Shown here: positions 24,543-33,639 of the stretch, piece after piece
How the letters are laid out: every line of letters begins with the position of its first letter
Position numbering within the stretch: the first letter of the stretch is position 1
Assembly (NCBI GenBank): GCA_023475835.1
Contig: JAMCVM010000024.1
Span: 1 to 43,467, forward strand
Length of the DNA: 43,467 nt
Reading direction: 5' to 3'
Source: Bacillota bacterium
GTDB taxonomy: Bacteria > Bacillota > Sulfobacillia > Sulfobacillales > Sulfobacillaceae
The notes under the pieces: generated by a model
The model's input: the letters and a program-made list of their open reading frames with translations, nothing else
Databases searched by the model: none
What the model was told of the DNA's origin: nothing
Translations under genes and position numbers: made by a program

Positions 24543-25610
24543 ATGAAACGATCGTCAGAGCTCAAGGCGTATTTGACGCATGGTGATCCAGTGGTCCGAC
24601 GCACAGTGTTACGTTATTTTGCGGGGTCGGTCTCGGACGACCCGGATCTCATGGTTCGGGTGTTAGATCTTTTGCCCACAGTAGACGTGCGCGAGCAGCG
24701 GTCAGTGCTGGTCCAGTCCCGCCGCTTTATGCAAACGCCCGCGAGTATTGAGCGCTTGGGCGAGATACTCATCAGTCAACCGCAATTGCGTGATCTGGCC
24801 GAATCGTTATTTTTGTTATCAGCGCCCATATTGCTTTCATCCTATTCGGAGCTTTTCTCTGCACTTTCCCATAAGGGGGGTCAAGTGGCGCGAAAAAGGC
24901 TTGAATTGTTGCAAAAAGACAGCCAGGAGTTGCTCGCCCGGTTGGAGGGTTATGCGGATCAGGGTAATCAGTCGTGGAATGAGACGGGCCACCAGGATGC
25001 GATGTATCTGATCCGCGAGTTGGCGGGCCGTGAAGACGCTCCTTGGGGCATCCTAGCCTCCTGGGCTTTCGACCGAGGCCATGACGAGGTCAGCTATCGG
25101 GAAATACTGGGCGTGACCGCCGTTGGCTATGGGCCGTTTGAGAAAATGGCGGAACGGCTGTTGGACAATTTTGCCGCGGAGAATGATCTGCTCAACGAGG
25201 AAACCGAACAGACGCTGACGGTGTTAGCTACACCCGAACTCGTGCAAACGATTGTGTAGCGATATCCAGCCGAGCCTTGGGAGGTGCGGCTATGGCTGGG
25301 AGGGATCGTTGCTCGATTCAAACATCCGATGTCGGAACTAGCCCTCTTAGCGATGCTACCGCATGAGCCCGACCCCTCCCTGCGTCTGGATTTGGCTATG
25401 GGATTATGCGATCTCTATAGCATTGAGTCGATGGAGGTGGTGAAGGGAGTCATCGCCGAGGACTGTTGGCCGGACGTGGTCGACCTCATGGAGGCAGCGT
25501 ATACCAATGCCGTGGTCAATGGGTGGCACGACCCGGACATGGCGAATTGGCGGAAGGCAGTTCAGGAGATGGATAATCGATCGGTTGATGCCACGGAAGA
25601 AAGGGACTAA
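24543..25610 (+). pseudogene. HEAT-like helical repeat protein split by an in-frame TAG
   Basis: Read through, this is about 355 residues of amphipathic helices with HEAT-repeat character (LKAYLTHGDPVVRRTVLRYF; LALLAMLPHEPDPSLRLDLA). The ATG at 24543 follows GGGAGGTGCCTTG. The stop is TAG 25257-25259; the same frame continues without a break (RYPAEPWEVRLWLGGIVARF) to TAA 25608. CAG (Gln) would restore it. The first part (238 residues) could still be made. No domain with known activity is visible; such repeats usually bind proteins. Family unknown. Confidence 0.65.
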
Positions 25611-26228
25611 GCGGATTGCCCGGGCGAGGATCTGGAGCCACGGCAAAGTGGAAGGCAAATCCTCTGGGAAATGGACCCAATTTTGCTGCTGGCTGAGGTG
25701 TCACTCGGCGGACGACGTAAAGCACGAAAGCCCATCATCTCCCATATGGTCGGAGGGGGTACAAGTTCGGTCAGCCGTAGGCGGGGATGGAGGTAATCCT
25801 GGGAGTGGTCCGATGGTTCGAGACGACCTTGGCCAAAAGTGGCGGATGGGTAGGGCACAGTGTTTTGGACCTCGCAAGCCTGGACGGTTAGCGACACAAA
25901 TAACGGCTTCCTAATCCGGTGGATGCTTCGGTGCGGGCACCCCCACCGGAGTCTTGTCGGCCTCATCTTCTGGACCCATGGAATTTTGCCGTAGTGGCGT
26001 CTCGAGGGAATTGTGGGTTCGGAACTCGCACATCTCCAACGCGAAGTCTTTCGCGCATGCCGTAAATATTAAGGGAAAGAGCCGCCATCCGTTTTGAGTG
26101 GGAGAATGCGACGGATCCGGTTTAGGCAGGTATTGAAGGCCACGGACGCCCTGCCCACTTGCTGTCGTCAGCCGACGCCGCTCTAATCCTTCTCACGAAG
26201 GTCTCGGCATTGGTTTTATGCCAGGCGT
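25611..26228. other. Non-coding or decayed stretch
   Basis: About 620 bases between the HEAT-like gene and the DUF1641 relic. Short frames exist on both strands (for example a 42-codon ATG frame at about 25672 on +), but none has a convincing ribosome binding site or family resemblance. I see nothing definite. Confidence 0.4.
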
Positions 26229-26926
26229 TTAGGGGTCGGAACGGCGGTCCATGGGCAGCAGTGGGGTTCCTAAACTTACGGCAAACGGTAACATCATTTG
26301 CGTCTGCTTGTCCCTCATGAGGTGCATCGTCCCGCCTAGGCCACCGAAACGCGCCGACTTTTGTTGGGCTTCTTCGGATGCGGCTTTAATTTTTGCAGTC
26401 AAATCTTGGATTTCCAACTGATCGACAGATCGACAGATCGACAAACGCAATCATCGCGGTGAAGTATTTGTCCCAAGGAAGATGGTAGGGCTCAGGAAAC
26501 GCCATCATCGATTTGCGAAAGGCAGCCAATAAGCCGCTCCTGTGGAGCATGGTCGCTGTGTCCCAAAACTCGGGCAAGGTGTCCAAGAATTCTTGGTCCT
26601 TCATCACGCTAGAAATCTTCAAGCCTTCGTTGAGCACGTGACCCACCAGGTCCGCATGTTTGACCATCCCGATAGCTCTTAGGTCCTTAGTCATGACATC
26701 AGTGGTCTCTCGGTCGCTCGCGGCTGCCGCAAGTCTCGCCAAGTTGTCTGGACGCATCTGCTCAATGAAATCGGTAGACTGTGCAGGTAATCCACCACTA
26801 CCCCAATGACTGCGACCGGCTTAATAGTGGCAGCAAACCCTTGGAATAGGCCAAGAAATCCAGGATTCGGTCGAGTAGTCCCGATTTTTCCATTTCCACC
26901 AACAGATCGGCATAAGCGGGCAGAGC
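26229..26926 (-). pseudogene. DUF1641-type protein, broken by frameshifts
   Basis: Spread over several frames: EMEKSGLLDRILDFLAYSKG, then STDFIEQMRPDNLARLAAAA, SDRETTDVMTKDLRAIGMVK, TLPEFWDTATMLHRSGLLAA, and finally TAKIKAASEEAQQKSARFGG. This fits DUF1641 proteins, helical partners commonly encoded next to sulfide:quinone oxidoreductase-like flavoproteins, and a decayed copy of such a flavoprotein lies directly upstream. One frame loss is exactly explained by an 8-bp tandem repeat at 26420-26443; another lies near 26800-26830. The junction with the upstream relic is unclear. Recognised from memory of the family; moderate confidence. Confidence 0.55.
26420..26443. repeat. 8-bp tandem repeat (three copies of GATCGACA) inside the DUF1641 relic
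   Basis: Three perfect tandem copies of GATCGACA. On the coding (-) strand, removing two copies (16 bp) joins the two flanking frames into TAMIAFVD-QLEIQDLTAKIK without a break. The repeat therefore probably grew by slipped-strand replication from one copy to three and put the gene out of frame. Confidence 0.85.
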
Positions 26927-27597
26927 CTATATCACCGCGAGGCCCGCATCCTCGGCAATGGTGTCCCCAGGGGTAAATAGGGTCACTTTCTTTGGGCCGC
27001 CCCCGCCATGGGGTTCCAGCCAATGGCCAAAGGACCGCATGACCTCGACCGATGGTCCTTCAGAAGCGGCCTCGGCCGTCGGTACCGAGTCTTGAGACAT
27101 GGTACCTTGATGACAGCGCGCCGATTCCACTACCCGGGCCTCCCTGATAGTCTTCGTGGAGATAACGGCGGAGATTTTCACCGTAATAGGTGTCACTCAG
27201 GCTATGGCCGTATTTGGCAAACCCCTCAATCTGGTCGTAGCCGAGATGGAGCCCTACTGCCACCACGACCTAGTCATAGTGAAGGCTTTCCATGGATGAA
27301 CCCGGACCTTGATTCGGAACAAACCCTACGATTTGCCCTTCAGGATCGAGACTCATGACTTCCGCCTAAACGAACCGAATCCCGTCCTCGGCTAACACTG
27401 CGGAGTCTGACATGGGCATGGAGCATATGGGATTTTGGTTCTCGAAGACTTCGCAGGAGATATTCGGTACAAACAAGAAAAATGGCTTACGGTCGATGAC
27501 GATAATCTCCCCTCGCCTTCGCAAATTCTTGAATTTTTTGTGCTGCTCCCAGGTTGGCAAAGTTTGACCCTAACACGATGACTTTTGGCTCGCGCAC
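26927..27597 (-). pseudogene. Sulfide:quinone oxidoreductase-like flavoprotein, decayed and truncated
   Basis: From a possible GTG at 27597 the relic reads KVIVLGSNFANLGAAQKIQE (FAD Rossmann motif), then after a shift EIIVIDRKPFFLFVPNIS, GIRFV-stop-AEVMSLDPEG, HYD-stop-VVVAVGLHLGYD, and finally SARCHQGTMSQ and KKVTLFTPGDTIAEDAG. This is the order of an SQR-type FAD enzyme, which oxidises sulfide and passes electrons to quinone. Stops lie at 27366, 27270 and 26927, with frameshifts near 27540 and 27140. The C-terminal half is missing; the frame runs into the DUF1641 relic, suggesting a deletion. The catalytic Cys positions cannot be judged. Confidence 0.6.
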
Positions 27598-28183
27598 GGC
27601 GACCGCTTCTAAATGCTTACTGTTACTTATTTATTATCGCGGTTATGACCGAAAAACAAGAATGTACCGACAGAATAAGAATTTGCTTGATCAGCAAAAG
27701 CCATACTGACTATCAGGTTTTTCGCATATTTTTTCCGTGGCAGGCTACGTGCCGAAGCCGTCTGCAGGTCTTGGACGAAACGATGATCGCGCTGCCGATC
27801 CGGTTTTCATGAAGGCGTACGGCGCGTGGGTCACACTCGATGAGCGGATTACGGCAGGTTGCAGCCAAGGTCCCGGTCAAAGCTGCAAAGATCATAACTA
27901 GGCCCCTATTCGCCTATTCCGATATCGGTGAATGGAACCAGGGAGGAGGGCGTTGGTCAATAGCCCAGGGATTTTGCTACAGATGGTCGCGGGAGCGACT
28001 ATTTCGAGGGTTGACGCACTGGCGCCGAACGATATCCTGTTTGTTGGGTGCAGAGCGCTCTCAGTCATTTACGAAAAGGTGGCGGGGGCTAACTTGGAGA
28101 GGATGGGCTGGGCGAGCGGAGAAACCGGTCCGGGATGGAAAGGTGGGGCATCGTAGCTTGAGTGGGATCAATGCTGCGCGACC
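27598..28183. other. Decayed or non-coding stretch with one protein-like frame
   Basis: An AT-richer patch (27600-27720) followed by sequence whose frame at 27932-28156 (+) contains a coherent stretch (ILLQMVAGATISRVDALAPN, then DILFVGCRALSVIYEKVAGA). No ribosome binding site suits it, and I do not recognise a family. It may be a relic. Confidence 0.35.
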
Positions 28184-29182
28184 TTAATAGTTGGAGCGAG
28201 CCCATCGTTTGTTTTCGTAGAGGCGAGCGTCGGCGACATGGTAGCAGGCTTCGAGAGTCAGACCCTCCTGGGTCCACAGGGCTCCGCCAACGGCGGCAGA
28301 CAACCCATTGGATTCACGTGCGACGATGGCTTGCAAACGGAGCATGGCCGTGGTCGGATCCATCGCGGTGGCGTGATTGGTCTCGAGTACGACCAGAAAT
28401 TCGTCTCCCCCCCAGCGGGCGACCAGGTCGTCCGGGCCCATCGCATGCACGAGGATTTCGCCGACCCTCTGAAGTGCGGCGTCGCCCGCAGGGTGGCCAT
28501 GATCATCATTGATTCGCTTAAGGTTATTGATATCGAGCACGCCGACGATGAGCGAATTTGACGATTGTCTGGGTGCGGTAGAGAAGGAGGTCCACTTCGC
28601 GATGAGGCCACGACGATTAAGCAGGCCAGTCAAAAGGTCGTGATCGCGAGCCTCTTCGGCTAGTCGGATTGCAAACATCAAATCCAAGCCCAAGGCAATT
28701 TGCGCAGCGCAAACATCAATAATTTGAGTGTGCACGGTAGCGGCGGCCTCCGATTTTCGGCGCGTTCGAGCCGCCACCAGGTAACCTGCTTGGTGTCCCT
28801 GGGGCGCAATCGGCCAGAGACCAAATTCGGCAATGCCGAAGTGTCGAGCGTCGGTTTGGATGGGTTCCGGGGTGTTTTCAGGTTCGACCCACTGCTCTAG
28901 CGGGAGGACCGTCCTTTCGGACTCCAGCATTGCCTCCACCCAAGATTCAAGCCGTCGGGGATCATCAGCAAAAGGCCCCCAAGATTCGAAAATTCCTGCG
29001 CTCTCATCCGGCGTATCAGGCCGAACTAGGCGCCTTTGGTACACAAAGAATCCTGCATCGACTTCTGCCCAGTCTCTGAGGGCTTCCGCGGCAAGGTGGA
29101 GCAGTGTGCTGCCGCGGTCGGCCTTGGACCATAGTCGGGTGCGATATAAAAATCCACGCAGACGGTTCTCTTCGTCGGCCAT
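28184..29182 (-). CDS. Diguanylate cyclase (GGDEF) with an N-terminal GAF-like sensor
   Basis: A 332-residue soluble protein. Residues ~1-170 look like a GAF-type sensory domain (RGSTLLHLAAEALRDWAEVD; FGLWPIAPQGHQAGYLVAAR). Residues ~175-330 form the GGDEF domain, with DHDLLTGLLNRRGL, DINNLKRINDDHGHPAGDAA and the intact active-site motif RWGGDEF at about 256-262. It should make cyclic di-GMP from GTP. The product-inhibition I-site RxxD, expected five residues before GGDEF, is absent (GPDD there), so feedback may be weak. The ATG follows AAAGGGGACGTT. No phosphodiesterase or receptor gene is nearby. Confidence 0.9.
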   Translation of the reverse strand: MADEENRLRGFLYRTRLWSKADRGSTLLHLAAEALRDWAEVDAGFFVYQRRLVRPDTPDESAGIFESWGPFADDPRRLESWVEAMLESERTVLPLEQWVEPENTPEPIQTDARHFGIAEFGLWPIAPQGHQAGYLVAARTRRKSEAAATVHTQIIDVCAAQIALGLDLMFAIRLAEEARDHDLLTGLLNRRGLIAKWTSFSTAPRQSSNSLIVGVLDINNLKRINDDHGHPAGDAALQRVGEILVHAMGPDDLVARWGGDEFLVVLETNHATAMDPTTAMLRLQAIVARESNGLSAAVGGALWTQEGLTLEACYHVADARLYENKRWARSNY

Positions 29183-30100
29183 AACGTCCCCTTTCGCTCA
29201 CGCTCGCACCTCAGGCGGATCCCTACACGAGCTTTTTCGATGAGTTTTGGTTCGCCCTCGAGTACGAGGCACACGAATTGCCTTATCGCTGATAATAATT
29301 CGGCATTGAAGGCGAGCTTCCTGCATACCGGACCGGGATTTTGCCTATTCGGCACACGGTGGACGGCGAACCACGATTCGGGCAACGAAACGGTCTTTGA
29401 GATAGGATTCGGCTCCGATAAGGGCAAACCGTGGTCGAGTTCTTAGCATCGAAGAAGTTTTTGAGCCATCCCTTCTGCCCGTTCCGATAGAGAGCGTTGC
29501 TTCTGGGAGTGCGGCCTGCCCATGGACTACGAGACTCTAGCTATACTGTGAATGGATAGTTTCTAGACGAAATCACGATGGTCCTGAAGTGTCGACACCC
29601 GAGGAACGGTTAGAACCGGATCGCAGCATGGGGCGGGTCGTGTATTGATTTTTAAATGGCCGCGACCCGGAAGCACTGTACATGTTCATTGGGTACTTTG
29701 AGTGTAATCGCCGCCATATTCCGTACGATGCCTTGTGATCCGCCTTGTCCCTCCAAAACGCCGTGACCCAGGCGAGAACGCGAATGATCGGGGTGTGGCC
29801 GGCCGTCCACAGCATCATGGCATAAGCGACTCGGAGCATGTATTGGTAGCTTGAGCAAGGGTGATGGCCCTGATCCTTGATCCCCAATGGCGGGCTTGGT
29901 GCGATCACGAATGCCTTGGATTCGAGTGGATATCTTAAACGCTGAACTGGTCGGTCCAAGGCAACAGTGCAGGTCAGAAATTTTTGCTAACAGAACATCG
30001 CATAGTTCATCATTTCAGCCACAAACGTTTTATAGTGCGGGGAACTGAAACGCTGTGCGGGTTCGAAGGCTATTTCAGTCTCGCACTAGGTCCGCTAGTT
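29183..30100. other. Stretch without a recognisable gene upstream of the GGDEF gene
   Basis: About 920 bases. Frames on the - strand at 29187-29427 (LSAIRQFVCLVLEGEPKLIE) and 29573-29959 (SYQYMLRVAYAMMLWTAGHT) are the most protein-like, but neither has a clear ribosome binding site or known family. They may be relics. I saw no RNA gene or repeat here. Confidence 0.35.
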
Positions 30101-30455
30101 GACACTCCCCACGGCTAAAGCCGGGGGATTCTTACGAGGAACTCACTCACGTGAGCTTTACTCGCAAAGGGTGAGCCAAACACCCCCTATTCAGTCGCCC
30201 GAAGGTCTCTGGTTACTTGCCGTGATGGTTAGACTTCGCTAACCACCTTGGTTCGCCGAATCCGGTTAACGTCTGGTCTTGACGACGCGATCCATTTTAC
30301 GTTTCCCACGATTGCGGGAGACAACCGCCAATGTCTCCATTTGTCAAAGGGCGAACACATTCTGAGTATAGCACCCAAGGTATAGCTCGGAGACGACAAC
30401 CCTTCGCCTGACGGCGAGCGCCTGATATTCCCATAGCTAAAGCTAGGGGTTTTAC
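30101..30455 (-). mobile_element. Non-autonomous IS200/IS605-type element or remnant with two terminal hairpins
   Basis: Two hairpins of identical design lie 340 bp apart in the same orientation: CCCC-A-CGGC-TAAA-GCCG-GGGG at 30107-30127 and CCC-A-TAGC-TAAA-GCTA-GGGG at 30430-30449. Direct (not inverted) subterminal hairpins of this type are typical of IS200/IS605 ends. The interior has no intact tnpA or tnpB. It abuts the 3' end of a permease relic, as if inserted there. It could be a PATE-like derivative or two leftover ends; exact borders are not determined. Confidence 0.55.
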
Positions 30456-30464
30456 GGCGCATTT

Positions 30465-30956
30465 GATAATCTCTTCGTCAATTTCGTTAAGCGCCTTCAT
30501 GACTTCGGTAGCGGCGCGACTACGATATCCACTGGCCACACCCCAATAATAAAAGCCGAGGGCGCAATCCCTTTAAGTCCGGTCAAAGGAATCGGCCGAG
30601 GGACGTTTTCCATCGTCTGTCGAAATACCGCAGCAGAAACGGGGCCCACCATTTAAGTGAACACGGTAGCTTCCGAAATCACCGCCACCAATGACTGCCA
30701 AGCAGAAAACGCAGCCAAAAAACACGCTGACCATTGTTGATGCGATGAGAGGAACCCTGGGAACCCGGGTCTTAGGGTTGATCTTGGTGAGATCTTTAGG
30801 GAGGTAGCCATTACGCCCTAAAGCGTTCAGGACGCGAGTCGTTGACGCTAGGTAAATACTACCAGTTCCTGCTGATGACAAAAAAGCATTCAGCTATTCT
30901 TGTAGGATCTGGTTCCCATTGCGGATGCCGATAAGGCCGATCGGTCGCCTTCGCAT
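30465..30956 (-). pseudogene. APC-family amino acid permease relic
   Basis: ATG at 30956 sits behind a perfect AAGGAGG site and reads MRRRPIGLIGIRNGNQILQE, a TAG at 30894-30896, then FLSSAGTGSIYLASTTRVLN, ALGRNGYLPKDLTKINPKTR and VPRVPLIASTMVSVFFG. The last parts are typical of the middle of APC permeases ('GrnG.lP..f.kvnp.t.vP'). The N-terminus is joined directly to the middle, so several hundred bases are missing. The 3' part continues in other frames (KGIAPSAFIIGVWPVDIVVA; ASGYRSRAATEVMKALNEID) to the IS200/IS605-type hairpin. Inactive. Confidence 0.6.
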
Positions 30957-31039
30957 AAGGACCTCCTTCCCTATGGAGATCATGCCTGCAGCCATGGTTG
31001 AGAGCACTGCACAATCAGACGGTTGGTTCGGTTTCGAGA

Positions 31040-31801
31040 TTAACGCAGGGACGACCCGCCATCGATAGCAAACTCTTGACCGGTAATCTGATTGGCTCCC
31101 GACGACGCTAGAAAGAGAATGGAAGGTGCAATGTCTTCAGGGAGTAAAATCCGTCCCAAAGGTATTTTTCTTCCCTCAATCTCCGACCAATTTTTCGGTT
31201 GGCCTTCGGCCCGTTGGACGCGATCCTCGCCTGGGGTAAGGACCCAGCCTGGGTGGACGCAGTTGACTCGAATCTTGGAAGGTGCCAAGGCACGGGCTAG
31301 GTTTCGGGTGAGCGTTGACACGCCCCCCTTAGACGTTGAATAGGCAAACAAATCGGGAGCGCCACCCGTGGCATTGACCGATCCCACGTTGACGATGCTA
31401 GCACCCGTGGCGCGTTGAGCCAACAAGGGTACAAAGCTCTGACAGCAATGAAAAACTCCCTTCAGGTTTACCCCGATGATCTCATCCCAAAGAAGGTCGC
31501 TGGTTTCGGACAAGGTGCCTCGGGGGAAAATGCCGGCCACATTGACTAAGACATCGAGGCAACGAAATTCCTGTTGGACCCGGGTGGCCAAACGTTCTAC
31601 TGAGGCATGCTGGCTAACGTCAGTCCTTGCCTCGAACACATTTTCAAAGTCGCTGGCTCCTGACCATTCTTGGGCAAAACTAATATCGGCAGCGATGACC
31701 GTAGCTCCGGACTCAGCCAACCGACGGACCACTTCGGCGCCGATGCCGCTTGCTCCTCCGGTCACAACTGCAATTTTTTCGCTAAAATCAAAGACCAACA
31801 T
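31040..31801 (-). CDS. Short-chain dehydrogenase/reductase (SDR, FabG-like)
   Basis: A 253-residue classical SDR. It has the cofactor motif VVTGGASGIGAEV, an Asp-ending second strand (VIAADIS) favouring NAD(H), NVAG, the catalytic Ser in VNVGSVNATGG, the YSTSKGG triad (Tyr and Lys), and the C-terminal EFAIDGGSSLR. Full length and intact. Substrate unknown; relatives reduce sugars, 3-oxoacyl thioesters or alcohols. Its ATG lies only 34 bp after the stop of the dead IS607 tnpB, so any nearby promoter must lie within the element. A GCAGGGG site precedes the start. Confidence 0.9.
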   Translation of the reverse strand: MLVFDFSEKIAVVTGGASGIGAEVVRRLAESGATVIAADISFAQEWSGASDFENVFEARTDVSQHASVERLATRVQQEFRCLDVLVNVAGIFPRGTLSETSDLLWDEIIGVNLKGVFHCCQSFVPLLAQRATGASIVNVGSVNATGGAPDLFAYSTSKGGVSTLTRNLARALAPSKIRVNCVHPGWVLTPGEDRVQRAEGQPKNWSEIEGRKIPLGRILLPEDIAPSILFLASSGANQITGQEFAIDGGSSLR

Positions 31802-31835
31802 AGACCCCTGCCTTTCTAAACATAGGTAAGCATGT

Positions 31836-33021
31836 TCAAATTCCTGAGTTTGCGCTCAGCACATCGTTCTGCAAGGTTGCAGAATATGGCCCTAGCTGGG
31901 CAAGAATGTTGCGAGCCGAATTTTCGTCGCGATCCATGACGAGGCCACATTGCGGACAATGATACGTCCGCGTCCACAACGGCATGTCTTGACGATAGCC
32001 ACACCCCGAGCGGTCTTTCGAGGTATAGCGCTCGCTGATCCTGTAGGCCTGCTTGCCGTTGCGTTGCGCTTTGTAGTGGACCATCTGCACGAATTGGTAG
32101 AGACCTCATTCATTTTGCACACTGCGGTGCAGCCCCTTGGTTCGTTGGGTGGCGTTCTGCGATTTTTGCACCATCTGTTGTTGCGACAGATCGCCGAGCA
32201 CGATAGCCCTTTCAGCCTGTCGTGTCAGGAAAGCGGAGGCTTTGTGCAAGGCATCGCGGTGCTGACGACGTTTTTGTTCGGATACGCGATGATACACCTG
32301 AGTCAAGTAGCGATATCGCCGGGATCCCTTCTGACATCGACTCCGTAACCACCGAATGCGATCAAGCGGTTTGTTGTACCAACGATAAGCGGTAAAGCCG
32401 CCAATATGCAGGCAGCGTCCGGTCGTGCTATAGCCTGTGGCCAGGGTTTTAATCCCCAAGTCATAAGCGATGGCGCTTCCATCATCCGCTGGGGGTGAGG
32501 ACTCATGCATCTCCGCTAGAAATGTGGCGTCATAGTGCCCTTCCGCATCTCGGGTGATCGCCACTTCTCGAAACGGAATAGGCGTCGTTTCCGTCAAGAT
32601 GGCATGAATATCAGCGAACCGCTTCGTCTTCCCGCGCCCGCCCGTCGGAAGTTATGAGAGTTCGACCCTCTATCCGGATGGACATGCCGGGATACTTGAG
32701 GGTGAAGAATTTCTGTCGAGGACGGTAGCGCGAGAATCCCGGCCCTTCCCCTTTTTTCACGCGACGAAAAAACGCTTGCAGGGCTTCATCGAGCCGGAAG
32801 AAGACTTCGTGGAGCAACTTGCCATAGACCGCGTTGATCTCGGGATCAATCCCACGGCTTTGTTGCAAGGTCTTCTTCGCGTCATACAGCGACCCCTTTG
32901 CCCCCGCTTTCAACTGACCTAAATGCCAGTTGTGCAGGGCTCGACCCTTGGCTTGCAGGAACTCCAGCGTTTCCGCGTCGCGGGGAGACACATTAATGCG
33001 AATCTTTTTCGTTAAGAGCAT
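31836..33021 (-). pseudogene. TnpB (IS607 RNA-guided nuclease family), inactivated
   Basis: Read across lesions it is about 390 residues. It starts MLLTKKIRINVSPRDAETLE; a frameshift near 32640 joins RIEGRTLITSD to GGRGKTKRFADIHAILTE; a TGA lies near 32106; it ends with MDRDENSARNIL. The first RuvC Asp is present (AYDLGIKTLA) and the third (DRDENSARNIL) too. However, the second RuvC acidic residue, normally Glu in 'EDL', is Gly (IVLGDLSQQQM), and the first zinc-finger Cys is replaced (KDRSGCG instead of K.CSGCG). TnpB normally cuts DNA guided by an RNA from the element's right end; this copy cannot. Confidence 0.8.
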
Positions 33022-33604
33022 GTTTCAACTCCTTTCGGTAGGATCGCAAGCCATACAGGCGAGCACTGAAACCGTGAACCATCGCCAGCAAATCGTTGAC
33101 CATTTCTTGCTCAGGTGATAGCGTGTCTTGGTTCATCACCATGAGTTCGGTCCCATGTCGGGCACAAAACTCTGCGAACCACTCGAACCCAAACCGTACC
33201 AGGCGATCTTTGTGGGCCACAATCAGTTGACGAACTTTGCCCACTTCGATATCTTCAAAGAGTGGATTAAAGCCTTTTCGGTGATAGTTCAAGCCGCTCC
33301 CGATGTCCTGAATGGTGTCAGTGGGGACCATCCCGTGTTGCTGACAATATGGCTCTCACGCGGCGCCTTGATTGAGTAAATCAGGACGCTGACTACGAGT
33401 CGAAACACGCGCATCCAAGACGACGCGCTATTCGGGCTTCGCGACGACCCCGATGTACGCCAAATACTGATCTTGGGTGTAATACCGCCGATTGGTCGGG
33501 GATCGATGGCCTCTCAAGAAGCCCTCTCGATCCCACCGCTGCAACGTGGCGACCGTTTTCCCGATTAACGCCCCAAATTGTTTTGGAAAATAGGTGTGTG
33601 CCAT
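32993..33604 (-). pseudogene. TnpA serine recombinase of IS607, with two in-frame stops
   Basis: From ATG 33604 it encodes a MerR-type HTH (FGALIGKTVATLQRWDREGF; TNRRYYTQDQYLAYIG), then TAG 33428-33430, VLDARVSTRSQRPDLLNQGA with the catalytic Ser, TGA 33356-33358, and the rest of the resolvase domain (DIGSGLNYHRKGFNPLFEDI; VAHKDRLVRFGFEWFAEFCA) ending LYGLRSYRKELK. All parts are in one frame, so only the two stops break it; CAG and CGA would restore Gln and Arg. An Asp replaces the usual Tyr of 'YARVS'. IS607 TnpA carries out the strand exchange. Confidence 0.82.
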
Positions 33605-33610
33605 GCATAT

Positions 33611-33639
33611 ATTATAGCACATTTACACATGTGTATCAA
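33611..33639 (-). promoter_or_regulatory. Promoter of tnpA, nearly leaderless
   Basis: On the - strand: TTGATA (33639-33634), a 17-base spacer and a perfect TATAAT (33616-33611). The tnpA ATG at 33604 lies only 6 bases past the -10 box, so the message would start at or next to the start codon. ACACATGTGT, a 10-bp palindrome, lies in the spacer. Confidence 0.75.

Noticed and set aside
32106-33021. Active TnpB RNA-guided nuclease
   Set aside because: Frameshift, stop, loss of a RuvC acidic residue and of a zinc Cys rule out activity.
33356-33358. Selenocysteine TGA in the IS607 recombinase, given selA in the window
   Set aside because: The position is not catalytic, a TAG in the same gene also needs explaining, and CGA (Arg) fits the family.
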